DNA of 64,000 nt from Clostridium cuniculi (GCF_004353185.1 NZ_SMUS01000003.1:62001-126000), one strand, 5' to 3'; positions 34,753 through 44,489 are shown, counted from the stretch's first letter. Notes: generated from the letters alone by a model not told the origin. Translations and numbers: made by a program.

Positions 34753-35460
34753 ATGAAAAAATCATTTATTACGGCAAATGCCATTATGCTAATGCTTATA
34801 TTAATTTTTGATGTTTGGTATATGTTTGGCGGTGGGTTATTTGCTAAATCTATTGCTAGTATTATGTTTGTTGTAGAAGGAATTATAAATCTTTGGTATT
34901 GTATTAAAAATAAAGTAAATTTAAAGTTTCCAATATGGCTAATTGTTGCCTTAACATGTGCTATGCTAGGCGATATATTACTTGTACTTAATTTCTATGC
35001 TGGTACAGCAGTATTTGCAATTGGTCACATATTTTATTTTGTAGCTTATTGTATGTTGGGAAAAATAAATGGTAAAGATTTAATATGTGGAATTATTATT
35101 TCTGTATTTGCATTATCTATTATATTATTTACGCCATTTTTAGATTTTGGAAGTACTTTAATGCAAGGTGTATGTTGCGTTTATGCTCTTATCATTTCAT
35201 TTATGGTTGGTAAGGCAATTTCAAATTTATTAAAGGATAAGAACTCTACAAATATAACAATTGTAATAGGAAGTATTTTATTCTTTATATCAGACTTTAT
35301 GCTGATGTTAAACATGTTTGGAAATATTCCAGGAACAAATTATCTATGTCTTGGTACATATTATCCAGGTCAATTTGTACTTGCATTATCATTATTTATA
35401 TATGCTTCTGCAAATGACTTAAAAGAAAATAAATATACTATTCTTTCAAAAGTTGCTTAA
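34753..35460 (+). CDS. YhhN-family membrane protein (lysoplasmalogenase-like)
   Basis: The 235-residue protein has eight hydrophobic helices and the YhhN signatures: MLGDILLVL with the conserved Asp, GHIFYFVAYC, SDFMLMLNMF and YYPGQFVLALSLF. Human and Legionella members hydrolyse the vinyl-ether bond of lysoplasmalogen. Clostridia contain plasmalogens, so a lipid role is reasonable. The ATG at 34753 follows AAAGGAAA; a TTG further out overlaps it. It is followed 24 bases later by a marR gene. Confidence 0.82.
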   Translation: MKKSFITANAIMLMLILIFDVWYMFGGGLFAKSIASIMFVVEGIINLWYCIKNKVNLKFPIWLIVALTCAMLGDILLVLNFYAGTAVFAIGHIFYFVAYCMLGKINGKDLICGIIISVFALSIILFTPFLDFGSTLMQGVCCVYALIISFMVGKAISNLLKDKNSTNITIVIGSILFFISDFMLMLNMFGNIPGTNYLCLGTYYPGQFVLALSLFIYASANDLKENKYTILSKVA

Positions 35461-35484
35461 AATAAAAAGAAGGGTATGATACTT

Positions 35485-35952
35485 ATGATTGAACTTATAG
35501 AACGTTTCGAGGAATTTACAACTTCTGTCACAAAAGCATATAAGTGCATTCAAAAAATTAAATTTGTTGAAACAGAGCGTATGGGGTTAAAAGCCAACTA
35601 TGTGATGTATATGTACTATCTCGGTAAAAATCCAGAAGGACTTACCGCTAAGGAATTATGCAAACTGTGTATTGAAGATAAGGCTGCTGTATCCAGAGCA
35701 ATTGTTGACCTTACTGAAAAAGGTTTTGTAGAACCTGCTGAAACAGATTCTGGGCGCAAATATCGTACAAGAATTATACTTACATCAGAAGGCAAAGAAA
35801 TAAATAATAGGTTAAATGAGGTTATTGCTAAAGCAGTTAGCAAGGCTTCTAGAAGTTTAAATGAGGCTGAAAGAGAAAACTTTTATCGTGTTTTCTCTTG
35901 CATTACAGATAATCTTGAAATGATTTGTGATTCATACTTGCAGGAGAAATAA
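35485..35952 (+). CDS. MarR-family transcriptional regulator
   Basis: The 155-residue protein has the MarR layout: a helical dimer region, then LTAKELCKLCIEDKAAVSRAIVDLTEKG and the wing DSGRKYRTRIILTSEG. AGAAGGG lies 10 bases before the ATG at 35485. The Met nine bases upstream is too close to that site. It is the last gene of the yhhN-like operon, so this small locus is framed by a TetR and a MarR regulator. Confidence 0.88.
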   Translation: MIELIERFEEFTTSVTKAYKCIQKIKFVETERMGLKANYVMYMYYLGKNPEGLTAKELCKLCIEDKAAVSRAIVDLTEKGFVEPAETDSGRKYRTRIILTSEGKEINNRLNEVIAKAVSKASRSLNEAERENFYRVFSCITDNLEMICDSYLQEK

Positions 35953-35956
35953 AAAG

Positions 35957-35998
35957 AAAAAGATAAGGACAATAAATTAAGGTTGTTCTTATCTTTTT
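35957..35998 (+). terminator. Terminator after marR
   Basis: AAAAAGATAAG pairs with CTTATCTTTTT, extended by an inner ACAA/TTGT arm. Confidence 0.85.
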
Positions 35999-36066
35999 CA
36001 CTTTTTATTGAAATATGTCAAAGAAGTTGTTTTACTCTAATTCACTGAATTTAACAAGTTTTATTG

Positions 36067-36432
36067 TTAAAACTCTCTTTTAAAGTCTATAAATCTTGTT
36101 CCTTGAAATGATAAAGTTCCTTTATCACCTTCAGCAAGCAATCCATATTGGTTACCATTTACGTGAAATTCTTGTCTTTGGCCATTAGTATATTCAAATG
36201 TTACATAATATGTTGTAGAGGTTGTTGACATGTGATTATCAGTGTGGTGATTATGCGATACTGAAGCTCTTTTAGATACAATTGTTGCAGTTACAGGAAC
36301 TATTGGTTGTTTGTTATTATAGTTCCATTCCTTAATACCTTTAATAAGAGTAAATATAATAACAAGAAATATAAGTAAAAAAAAGATAGGAACTAAAAAT
36401 TGCATAATATTAAAAAATGGATCAAAGTACAT
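36067..36432 (-). CDS. DUF2500-family membrane-anchored protein
   Basis: The 121-residue protein has one N-terminal membrane helix (about 12-33) and a beta-rich domain with the DUF2500 pattern: VTATIVSKRASVSHNHH, TTYYVTFEYTNGQRQEF, GLLAEGDKGTLSFQG. The His-rich loop (SHNHHTDNHM) could bind metal. Its role is unknown. A GGGGGG site precedes the ATG. It is transcribed leftward toward the marR gene. Confidence 0.88.
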   Translation of the reverse strand: MYFDPFFNIMQFLVPIFFLLIFLVIIFTLIKGIKEWNYNNKQPIVPVTATIVSKRASVSHNHHTDNHMSTTSTTYYVTFEYTNGQRQEFHVNGNQYGLLAEGDKGTLSFQGTRFIDFKREF

Positions 36433-36662
36433 TATTTTTTCCCCCCATATATAAATAGTCTATAAGAATATGATAAGATAAATATGAAGTTTATACAATA
36501 AAATACAATTATAATGCTTCTAGTATTTTATATAGTAATTAAGAAAATTATTATTATGAACAAGATAAAATTCTACATTTATAATTACAAATATAAAATA
36601 TGAATACGTTTAATGTATGAAATATGATAATATAATCTGGTACTAGATAGGGGAGAGTAAAA

Positions 36663-37496
36663 ATGAGAATAGATATGCATGTGCATATAGGTTATGCGCT
36701 AGGATGGGATATGACAGAGGATATGGTGTTAGAATCTATGGAAAAGTATAATATAGATTTTAGTATAGTTTCAAATACTGAATCTGTAAGATATGATCAC
36801 AATTTTAAAGAGGTTCCAAAGGAAATGCAACATACTCAGATTGAATCATTAAAAAGAAGTATAGACTTTGCAAGAAAATATCCAGATAAAATAGGGGTAA
36901 TGCCATGGATTAGACCAGAAAGTGAAAGATTAAGTGGTGAGTTTAAACAATATATAATAGATAATTTAGATATTATATATGGAATAAAGATGCATCCATA
37001 TCATTCACATTTAGCATTTGATTCAAATAATTTATATGAATATTTAGATTTAGCAGAAGAGTTTAATCTTCCAGTACTTATACATACTGGTGGATGTGAT
37101 GAAGCAAGTCCAGAAAGAGTTTATAATATGGCTCTTAAATACCCTAAGGTTAACTTTATAATGGGGCATATGGAACTTGGAACTGATAATGAAAATGCTA
37201 TAAATTATATTTCAAAATTACCTAATTTATATGGTGATACAGCATGGGTACCAATAGAAAGTGTTATAAAAGCAATAAAAATCTTTGGTAGTGAAAAAAT
37301 ATTATTTGGTAGTGATAATCCTATAGATGGAGTTGATACTTATCATCATAATCCTAAAGGTGAGACATCATTATATCAACAATATTTTAATGACTTAAAA
37401 GATATGATAAGTAAAGAAGAGTATGATAATATTATGTATAAGAACTCTATAAAGTTATTTAATTTAAATAAGATATTAAAATTGAAGAGGTTATAA
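36663..37496 (+). CDS. Amidohydrolase-family metal-dependent hydrolase
   Basis: The 277-residue TIM-barrel hydrolase has the metal ligands MHVH (residues 6 and 8), KMHPYHSH, HTGG, MGHMELG and FGSDNPIDG with the catalytic Asp. This is the layout of the amidohydrolase_2 (ACMSD-like) group, whose members decarboxylate or hydrolyse small organic acids. No pathway neighbours are evident. It is a single gene with GGGGAGA before the ATG. Confidence 0.88.
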   Translation: MRIDMHVHIGYALGWDMTEDMVLESMEKYNIDFSIVSNTESVRYDHNFKEVPKEMQHTQIESLKRSIDFARKYPDKIGVMPWIRPESERLSGEFKQYIIDNLDIIYGIKMHPYHSHLAFDSNNLYEYLDLAEEFNLPVLIHTGGCDEASPERVYNMALKYPKVNFIMGHMELGTDNENAINYISKLPNLYGDTAWVPIESVIKAIKIFGSEKILFGSDNPIDGVDTYHHNPKGETSLYQQYFNDLKDMISKEEYDNIMYKNSIKLFNLNKILKLKRL

Positions 37497-37710
37497 CAAT
37501 ATAAATCAATTATAATAGTATCATATTTAGAGAGCGTATACCGAACCAATATGCAAATAATTAAAGTTGAGTTCAGTATTGTTACAAGAGTAAAGTAATG
37601 AATTAAAGTTATACCATATGCTGACTTATAAATGAGGATGGGATTGGGAATGTTAAGTGTATAGTATAAAGGGGCTGTATCAAAATAACTTTTGATACTA
37701 GATGATAAAA

Positions 37711-37745
37711 AAAATGGAGGATTCTAATTTGGAATCCTCCATTTT
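37711..37745. terminator. Terminator between amidohydrolase and araC genes
   Basis: AAAATGGAGGATTC pairs with GAATCCTCCATTTT around a seven-base loop. A and T runs on both sides fit bidirectional use. Confidence 0.88.
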
Positions 37746-37750
37746 GAATT

Positions 37751-38974
37751 TTAATTAGCTTCTAAACTACTTCTATATTGTTTTGGAGATATTCCTATTT
37801 GTTTTTTAAATAAAGTATAGAAATAAGAAGTATTATTTAAACCAATTAAGTCACCAATTTCTACAATAGATAGATTGGTGGTTTTTAATAAATTTAAAGA
37901 AGTATAAATTCGTTTTTGATTTATATAAGTTATTATATTAACTCCTAATTCTTTTTTAAACAAACGAGTTAGATAATCAGGAGATAGTCCTATTTCAGAA
38001 GCAATTTTTTTTACTGTAAGATTAGATGAAAGATTTAAATTAATAAATTCAATAGTTTGTTTTACAAATGGTGAATATTTTAAGAGAGAATGCTTCTTAG
38101 TAAGAAGACAATAAGAATTAATCATTTGCAGTTGAATAGTATTAAGTTCTTCAAATGATAATGAATGTTCTATTTTTATTGCCCATTTTCCCGATAATTC
38201 ATCTAAATATATAGGGTGTACACCAGCATTATGTGCAGCCTTGCGAAATAAAGTATTAGCACTTAATAATAGATTTTTAGTGTTCCTTACTGAATCTTTA
38301 GTACGAATAATTTCTAAACATTTTAAATAGTTTTTTTCAATATGAGATTGGGCAAGAGCTATATCACCACTTGTAATATAAGATAACAGTTTATCTTCAT
38401 CAGCATATCGACTTTCAAGTGTTTTGTACATAGAATTACGATTTATATCTTTTATAAATAAACTATAACTAGAATCTTGCTTTGGAAGAATGCTTAAATC
38501 AATAGTATTTACATGAGAATCAAGTGGAGTTTCTGAAACATATTCATTTATAGTAGATAAAATTTCAAATACTGTTGTTGTATCAATATATGGGACAGAT
38601 TGATAATATGATTTTAATTTATAAGTATAATCTAAGTTAAGTTTTAGGTTATTCATAATAGAAAAAAATAAATTATCATTTATAGGATCTTCTAAAAAAG
38701 GGCCTATCATAAGATGTGAATCTTTTTCTTTAGAGATACATAATATGTAATATTGAGTATGAAATGGAGTAATAACACTAGTAATTGTAGAAGTTTTACA
38801 TTTTTTTAAATATTGTTTTATACACTTAAGAAGATGGTAGTCTCTCATAGAAGAAAAGTCCGAATAGTCTTCAAAAATAAAAGAATCTAATTGGGACTTT
38901 TGAAAATATCTAACTTTAACAGAAATACATTTAGAAAGTAATTTTTTTGCGAAATCTACGATATCTAATTGCAT
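37751..38974 (-). CDS. AraC-family regulator with long sensory N-terminus
   Basis: The 407-residue protein ends in a double helix-turn-helix AraC domain (residues about 305-400): LTVKKIASEIGLSPDYLTRLFKKELG, then LSIVEIGDLIGLNNTSYFYTLFKK. The N-terminal 280 residues have no cupin motif and look like a GAF/PAS-type ligand region. It is divergent from the beta-galactosidase gene and probably activates it from the repeats at 39038-39065. Confidence 0.88.
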   Translation of the reverse strand: MQLDIVDFAKKLLSKCISVKVRYFQKSQLDSFIFEDYSDFSSMRDYHLLKCIKQYLKKCKTSTITSVITPFHTQYYILCISKEKDSHLMIGPFLEDPINDNLFFSIMNNLKLNLDYTYKLKSYYQSVPYIDTTTVFEILSTINEYVSETPLDSHVNTIDLSILPKQDSSYSLFIKDINRNSMYKTLESRYADEDKLLSYITSGDIALAQSHIEKNYLKCLEIIRTKDSVRNTKNLLLSANTLFRKAAHNAGVHPIYLDELSGKWAIKIEHSLSFEELNTIQLQMINSYCLLTKKHSLLKYSPFVKQTIEFINLNLSSNLTVKKIASEIGLSPDYLTRLFKKELGVNIITYINQKRIYTSLNLLKTTNLSIVEIGDLIGLNNTSYFYTLFKKQIGISPKQYRSSLEAN

Positions 38975-39037
38975 AAATAAGGCTCCTTTATATAATTAAA
39001 ATTTTACATTAATAAAGCGATAAAAAAATAAAAATGT

Positions 39038-39095
39038 CGGATATATAAATATTATAGACGGATATTTGAATAAACAAAAGATTTTTTTTGATATA
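39038..39095 (+). promoter_or_regulatory. AraC-type direct repeats and promoter of the beta-galactosidase gene
   Basis: Two CGGATAT heptamers (39038-39044 and 39059-39065) lie in direct orientation, 21 bp apart, just upstream of TTGAAT (39066-39071) and GATATA (39090-39095). Direct half-sites two helical turns apart and abutting the -35 box are the usual target of an AraC activator. The divergent araC gene is the obvious candidate. Confidence 0.6.
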
Positions 39096-39216
39096 ATTAA
39101 GGCACTACTTATGAAAATGTATTCAGATTTGTTTTATAAGGAGTGATATAAAGTAAAAGCAATTAATTTGAGAAGAAAGCTTTGCTTTAAATATCAAGAT
39201 TTGAGAGGAGAACTAT

Positions 39217-41457
39217 ATGAGAGCAATTTATAATTTTAATACTAAATGGGCATTTTCGAAAGAAGCTAAAGAAGTACCAAGTGTAATGCCAGAAAGATGG
39301 TATTGGGTTACATTACCTCATACTTGGAATGATATTGATGGACAAGATGGAGGAAATGACCTTTATAGAGGAACAGCTTATTATGCAAAAGAATTAGAAA
39401 GAATGGACTTACCAAATGGAGATAAATATTATTTAGAATTCCTAGGAGCAAATTCTTCTGCAACAGTATATGTTAATGGAAATAAATTAGCACATCATGA
39501 TGGAGGTTACTCTACGTGGAGAGTAGAAATCACTGATGTATTAGAAGATAAAAACTTATTTGTAGTTGAAGTAGATAATGCACAAAATGATAGAGTATAT
39601 CCACAACATGCAGACTTCACATTCTATGGTGGAATTTACCGTGATGTAAATATTATTGCAGTAAAAAATTCACATTTTGATTTAGAATATTATGGTGGAC
39701 CTGGTATTAAGGTAACTCCAGAAGTAATAGGTACAGATGCTAAGGTTTCAGTAGAAGTATTTGTAACAAATGCAATGGAAAATCAAAGATTAGCTTATAT
39801 ATTAAAAGATGCAGAGGGAAATACAATTGCTGAAAAAGAAACATCTGCTTTAGAAACAGAAGTTAGTTTTGAGATTGAAAATGTTCACCTATGGCATGGT
39901 AAAAAGGATCCATATCTATATACAGCAGAAGTATATTTAAAAGGAGATGAAATTTTAGATAATGTTAGCACTAGATTTGGATGCCGTACTTTTAAAATCG
40001 ATCCTGAGCTTGGATTTATATTAAATGGTGAAGAATATCCGCTTAGAGGTGTATCTCGTCATCAAGATAGATGGGGAATTGGTAATGCATTACTTCCAGA
40101 ACATCATGAAGAAGATATGGATATGATATGTGAAATGGGAGCTACAACAATTCGTCTTGCTCACTATCAACATGATCAATACTTCTATGATTTATGTGAT
40201 GAAAAAGGTATGGTTATATGGGCTGAAATTCCATATATTTCTACACATATGATAAATGGTCGTGAAAATACAATTTCACAAATGAAAGAATTAATTATTC
40301 AAAATTATAACCATCCATCAATTGTTGTATGGGGATTATCTAATGAAATTACTATGTCAGGAGAATCTACTGAAGATTTAAGAGAAAATCATGTAATTTT
40401 AAATGATTTAGCACATGAAATGGATAAAACAAGACTTACAACAATGGCTTGTGTATCTATGTGTAGTATGGATGATCCATATGTTCAAATTCCAGATACA
40501 GTATCTTACAACCATTATTTCGGATGGTATGGTGGAGATACATCTGAAAATGGACCGTGGTTTGATAGATTCCATGAAAAATACCCAAACATTCCTATAG
40601 GATGTAGTGAATATGGTTGTGAAGCATTAAATTGGCATACATCTAATCCAGAACAAGGTGATTACACAGAAGAATATCAAGCATATTATCATGAAGAGTT
40701 AATTAAACAATTATTCTCAAGAAAATATTTATGGGCAACACATGTATGGAATATGTTTGACTTTGGTGCAGATTCACGTAATGAAGGTGGAGAAAATGGT
40801 CAAAACCATAAGGGATTAGTTACTTTTGATCGTAAATATAAGAAGGATTCATTTTATGCTTATAAAGCTTGGTTATCAGATGAACCTTTTGTACACATCT
40901 GTGGTAAAAGATATGTTGATAGAGTAGAAGAAACTACAAAAGTTACGGTTTACTCAAATCAACCTGAAGTAGAATTATTTGCTAACGGTAAGAGCCTTGG
41001 TAAGAAAAGTTCACCTGAACACTTCTTCTATTTTGAAGTACCTAATATAGGGGAAACAGCTTTAGTAGCTATAGCTGGAGAGTGTAAGGATGAGAGTTTC
41101 ATTCGTAAAGTAGAAACCTTTAATGAAGAGTATCGTTTAAAAGAAAAGGGAGCAATTTTAAACTGGTTTGATGTTACTTCACCAGAAGGATATTTCTCTC
41201 TTAATGATAAAGTATCTAAAATTATGGACTCGGAAGAAGCTGATAAAATATTCAGTGATTTTATCAATCCTTTAATGTCAGGTATGATGGGTGCTGAGAA
41301 AAAAGAAAGCAACGAACCAAATGCTATGATGAAAATGCTTGGAAGTTTTACAGTTCTTAGACTTATAACTCTTCTTAGTGCAGCTGAAGTTAAAGTTACA
41401 AAGGAAGAACTACTTGATTTAAATTCAAAAATGAATAAAATAAAAAAAGAAGATTAA
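39217..41457 (+). CDS. Glycoside hydrolase family 2 beta-galactosidase-like enzyme
   Basis: The 746-residue enzyme has the family layout: sugar-binding domain (LPHTWNDIDGQDGG, DLYRGTAYY), immunoglobulin-like domain and TIM barrel. The acid/base Glu377 is in GLSNEI and the nucleophile Glu465 in GCSEYG. RLAHYQHD and WATHVWNMFDFG also match GH2 beta-galactosidases. There is no signal peptide, so it acts in the cytosol. About 100 residues after the last beta domain form a helical tail (LNDKVSKIMDS..., MMKMLGSF) not needed for catalysis. GAGAGGAG precedes the ATG. Confidence 0.9.
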   Translation: MRAIYNFNTKWAFSKEAKEVPSVMPERWYWVTLPHTWNDIDGQDGGNDLYRGTAYYAKELERMDLPNGDKYYLEFLGANSSATVYVNGNKLAHHDGGYSTWRVEITDVLEDKNLFVVEVDNAQNDRVYPQHADFTFYGGIYRDVNIIAVKNSHFDLEYYGGPGIKVTPEVIGTDAKVSVEVFVTNAMENQRLAYILKDAEGNTIAEKETSALETEVSFEIENVHLWHGKKDPYLYTAEVYLKGDEILDNVSTRFGCRTFKIDPELGFILNGEEYPLRGVSRHQDRWGIGNALLPEHHEEDMDMICEMGATTIRLAHYQHDQYFYDLCDEKGMVIWAEIPYISTHMINGRENTISQMKELIIQNYNHPSIVVWGLSNEITMSGESTEDLRENHVILNDLAHEMDKTRLTTMACVSMCSMDDPYVQIPDTVSYNHYFGWYGGDTSENGPWFDRFHEKYPNIPIGCSEYGCEALNWHTSNPEQGDYTEEYQAYYHEELIKQLFSRKYLWATHVWNMFDFGADSRNEGGENGQNHKGLVTFDRKYKKDSFYAYKAWLSDEPFVHICGKRYVDRVEETTKVTVYSNQPEVELFANGKSLGKKSSPEHFFYFEVPNIGETALVAIAGECKDESFIRKVETFNEEYRLKEKGAILNWFDVTSPEGYFSLNDKVSKIMDSEEADKIFSDFINPLMSGMMGAEKKESNEPNAMMKMLGSFTVLRLITLLSAAEVKVTKEELLDLNSKMNKIKKED

Positions 41458-41470
41458 AATAATTAGATAC

Positions 41471-41502
41471 AAAAAGAAGAGTGAATGTACTCTTCTTTTT
41501 TT
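41471..41502. terminator. Terminator after the beta-galactosidase gene
   Basis: AAAAAGAAGAGT pairs with ACTCTTCTTTTT across a six-base loop and is followed by T residues. Confidence 0.9.
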
Positions 41503-41547
41503 TGTTTAATTGTCATTCTAAAGTTTAATCAATAAACTTAAAAAATC

Positions 41548-42423
41548 CTATAATGTATGTGTACTATTTCTATGCTGTTGATGTTTAACATAATCAAAAT
41601 TATCGATTGCATATTGTAGTTGATCTAACATTTTTTGTTTGTTTTCTGGGAACTTTCCTTGAAGATATACTGTAGATGTATGATGAGAAAGTATATAAGT
41701 ATCTGTATTTAAATGTTCTATAAAAGTTTTTAATTCAATTAATCTTTCTAATTCAGTTGAGTCATCAAATTCACCTATCTGTTTTGCTCTATATAAATCA
41801 GTATCAGGGAATAGAGTTAATCCGCCACTGCCGATATATGTAGGCTTAAGCTGATTATATATTTTAGCACTTTCTATTGCATGCTCTTTACTACGTTTAG
41901 AACCAGCAAGTCCATTAAGAAATGAAACAACATATTTAATTTCTGCATCTTCTAATTTCTGGCATTGTTCTACTATATCTGCAGATGTTTGATTTTTATT
42001 TACCATTAATAAAGTTTCATCATCACCACTTTCTGGACCCATATATAAGTCAGTAATACCTAAACTACGTAATTCTTTTAATTGATCAATTGATTTATTC
42101 TTTATATTTGAAATACGAGCAAACATTGAAATAGATTCACACTTAGGTAAATATTCTTTTATTTTTAAAATAATAGGTTTTAATTTTTCAAAGCTTAATA
42201 CAAATGGATCAGCATTTAACAAATAAATTCTTTTTATATTTGGATTAGCATCTCTTAGTTCAGACAAATCTGCCTCAATTTCTTCCATAGGTGATACTTT
42301 GAACTGTACATCTTTATACATACTACAAAATTTACATTTATTATGTGAACAGCCAATCGTTATTTGTAGTAATGGTGTATATGCCTCATATGGAGGTCTA
42401 TATATTGGTCCTGTATAATGCAT
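41548..42423 (-). CDS. Radical SAM protein
   Basis: The 291-residue protein has the cluster motif CSHNKCKFCSM, the CxxxCxxC that binds [4Fe-4S] and SAM, near residue 25. Barrel segments follow, including GPESGDDETL and FLNGLAGSKR. The group is annotated as radical SAM of unknown reaction in clostridia. It is divergent from an HxlR regulator, with the operator-like GTAC dyads between them, so it is probably the regulated gene. AGGAGAG precedes the ATG. Confidence 0.9.
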   Translation of the reverse strand: MHYTGPIYRPPYEAYTPLLQITIGCSHNKCKFCSMYKDVQFKVSPMEEIEADLSELRDANPNIKRIYLLNADPFVLSFEKLKPIILKIKEYLPKCESISMFARISNIKNKSIDQLKELRSLGITDLYMGPESGDDETLLMVNKNQTSADIVEQCQKLEDAEIKYVVSFLNGLAGSKRSKEHAIESAKIYNQLKPTYIGSGGLTLFPDTDLYRAKQIGEFDDSTELERLIELKTFIEHLNTDTYILSHHTSTVYLQGKFPENKQKMLDQLQYAIDNFDYVKHQQHRNSTHTL

Positions 42424-42486
42424 GATTATCTCTCCTAACTAAATTTTATTAATATCATTCATCGATATTATCATATACATAATTTT

Positions 42487-42520
42487 AGTACAAGTACTGA
42501 TATTTTTAATAGGTACTACT
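42487..42520. promoter_or_regulatory. GTAC-type dyads between hxlR and the radical SAM gene
   Basis: AGTAC-aa-GTACT (42487-42498) is a perfect dyad. A related AGGTACTACT (42511-42520) lies 24 bases on. HxlR-family regulators bind short TAC/GTA dyads, so these are good candidates for the operator shared by the two divergent genes. Confidence 0.5.
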
Positions 42521-42612
42521 AAAAAAGATAGTATTTGAGTTTTTATTATAAATAATATAAAATCATTTGTAATCGTTAGATTAAATATATATTTTATATG
42601 AGGGGAATATTT

Positions 42613-42939
42613 ATGAAAAATAAAAAAGATGAACAAGAGACAGGATGTGCTATAAATAAGCTTCAAAAATTAATAGGTGGTAAATGGAAAATTATAATTC
42701 TTTGGAAATTACATTGTAGTACAAAGAGATTTGGAGAATTATATAGAGAAATAGATAATATTACTGAATCAATGTTAACTAAGCAGTTACGTGAACTTGA
42801 AGCTGATGGTTTTGTAAAAAGATATGTATATCAAGAAGTACCTCCTAAAGTTGAATATTCTTTAGATGAACTTGGAAAGAAGTTTATTCCGATATTAGAT
42901 GAATTATATGAGTGGAGTAAGGAGAATTTAAAAGATTAA
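42613..42939 (+). CDS. HxlR-family winged-helix regulator
   Basis: The 108-residue protein has the HxlR core: CAINKLQKLIGGKWKIIILWKL, RFGELYREIDNITESMLTKQLRELEADG and the wing YQEVPPKVEYSLDELG. The Cys near the start (GCAI) is in the position used by redox-sensing members such as HypR and QorR. AGGGGAA sits 7 bases before the ATG at 42613; the earlier in-frame ATG lies before that site. It probably controls the divergent radical SAM gene. Confidence 0.9.
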   Translation: MKNKKDEQETGCAINKLQKLIGGKWKIIILWKLHCSTKRFGELYREIDNITESMLTKQLRELEADGFVKRYVYQEVPPKVEYSLDELGKKFIPILDELYEWSKENLKD

Positions 42940-43005
42940 TAAAATAGAGGTATTGAATTAAACATAAAATTAGATAAAACATATACTTTATCCTTTATAT
43001 TATTA

Positions 43006-43048
43006 AACCCAGTAAAAGAATAAATTTGATTTTGCTGGGTTATTTTGT
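43006..43048. terminator. Terminator between hxlR and the cupin AraC gene
   Basis: AACCCAGTAAAA pairs with TTTTGCTGGGTT (one G-U) and is followed by ATTTTGTTT. The flanking genes are convergent. Confidence 0.75.
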
Positions 43049-43086
43049 TTGTAAATAGCATTTAGGAATAATAATAAAGTAGTATG

Positions 43087-43959
43087 TTATAATTTATTTT
43101 CATTAAGGGATGCAACATATTTTTTTGGAGATAATCCAAACTCATCTTTAAAAGCTTTTATAAAATTTTGATAATTATTAAATCCACTATAAATATATGC
43201 AGAATTGATAGAAGCTCCATCATGTAAATGAATTTTAGCAATAATTAGTCTTTTTTTCATAATATATTGATGAATAGTAAATCCAACATACTGTTTGAAT
43301 TGACGGCTTAAGTGATATTTGCTTATATAAAATTTTTTAGATAATGTGTCAAGAGATAAATCTTCACATAAATTTTCATTTATATATTGCAACACATCAC
43401 TTATTTTGGAGTTATGTTCAATGTCGATATCAATTTCTTTTGATGTATCAAAATATGCTCTATTTAGGTATATTAAAAGTTCTGTTATATAAACTTTTCT
43501 AAGAAGTTTATCACCATAATCATTGCTACTACAAGCCTTTTCAAGTTTTTCATATATTTTATTAATAACATGAAAAAGATCAATATTTGGACGAAGAAGA
43601 TTGTGATGGTGTTTTGATGAACTATCAAAACAAAGTGTAAGATCAGTTTCATTATTTTCAATGGTTTTCACAAAGCTTGGACTAATCCAAATAATAATTC
43701 GTTCATAGTTCATTCCATTTTCAATTATAGGTTTATGTAGCTCTTTATTATTAGTTAGAAGAATATCATTAGGTTTAAGGGTATATGTTTTCCCTTCAAT
43801 AACATATTTTACTTTTCCAGAGATGAAAAAGAATATTTCATAAAAGTCATGATTATGATATTCAACGTTTATAGGAACATTATCGGAATAATGAAAAAAT
43901 TCAAAATCCTCTGAGTTCATTACTTGTCGTGATGAAAATGTTGATATTTTTCTTTTCAT
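43087..43959 (-). CDS. AraC-family regulator with cupin domain
   Basis: The 290-residue protein has an N-terminal cupin (VEYHNHDFYEIFFFISGKVKY, LKPNDILLTNNKELH) that would bind a small sugar-like effector. Its C-terminal AraC domain carries two helix-turn-helices (LSLDTLSKKFYISKYHLSRQF and SINSAYIYSGFNNYQNFIKAF). I start at 43959, where GGGGAG is well placed; the open frame extends 14 codons further without a ribosome site. No adjacent metabolic operon reveals its target. Confidence 0.88.
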   Translation of the reverse strand: MKRKISTFSSRQVMNSEDFEFFHYSDNVPINVEYHNHDFYEIFFFISGKVKYVIEGKTYTLKPNDILLTNNKELHKPIIENGMNYERIIIWISPSFVKTIENNETDLTLCFDSSSKHHHNLLRPNIDLFHVINKIYEKLEKACSSNDYGDKLLRKVYITELLIYLNRAYFDTSKEIDIDIEHNSKISDVLQYINENLCEDLSLDTLSKKFYISKYHLSRQFKQYVGFTIHQYIMKKRLIIAKIHLHDGASINSAYIYSGFNNYQNFIKAFKDEFGLSPKKYVASLNENKL

Positions 43960-44260
43960 TTTAAAACTCCCCAAAATTATTATAAATATACAATATAGCA
44001 ATTTTTGTTATTTTTCAAGCAAGAAAAATAGTAAAAATTATAAATTGTTATATATAATGTAAATATCGAAGTAATTAACTAAGATTAAGCATAGCCTAAA
44101 CAGTAGTAATAAGAAGTAGAAGAAAATAATTTTTTAGTCTATTATAAACATATACACGGGGTTTTATATATGATATTTACATTAATAAAAGTTGCTATGT
44201 GTTAGTTAAGTTTATCTATAAATATAGAAAGAAATATATTAAAAAGGGTTAAAAATTTAA
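43960..44260. other. Intergenic region between cupin AraC gene and a gene remnant
   Basis: About 300 AT-rich bases with no supported gene. It contains the araC promoter in the leftward direction; nothing else is evident. Confidence 0.4.
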
Positions 44261-44440
44261 TTTGCTATAACTTTCAAGCTAAATAGAAGTACTCATCAAA
44301 TATTAGTAGATGAAATTGATAGTTTAAAAGCTGGTGGTTCAAAAGATGATGTTGATCCAGAAACAAAAGCAATTGTTGAAAATCTTACTGGATATAAATA
44401 TGAAAAAGTTTGGAAGGAAGTTGTTGTTGCAAATCATTAG
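44261..44440 (+). pseudogene. C-terminal remnant of an unrecognised protein
   Basis: An open frame of 59 codons without start codon or ribosome site ends at TAG 44438-44440. It reads as real protein: HQILVDEIDSLKAGGSKDDV, then DPETKAIVENLTGYKYEKV and WKEVVVANH. A stop in frame lies immediately upstream. The composition and sense suggest the tail of a deleted enzyme. I cannot name the family. Confidence 0.5.
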
Positions 44441-44489
44441 ATAGAAATTCAACAAATAAATTTAAATGAATAATTAGGAGGATAAGTAT

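Noticed and set aside
37664..37700. A hairpin GTATCAAAA-taac-TTTTGATAC as a terminator or insertion end
   Set aside because: It has no T run and there is no matching second end; the real terminator is the stem at 37711.
41028..41312. A minus-strand frame within the beta-galactosidase gene
   Set aside because: It is an antisense shadow with no ribosome site or family resemblance.
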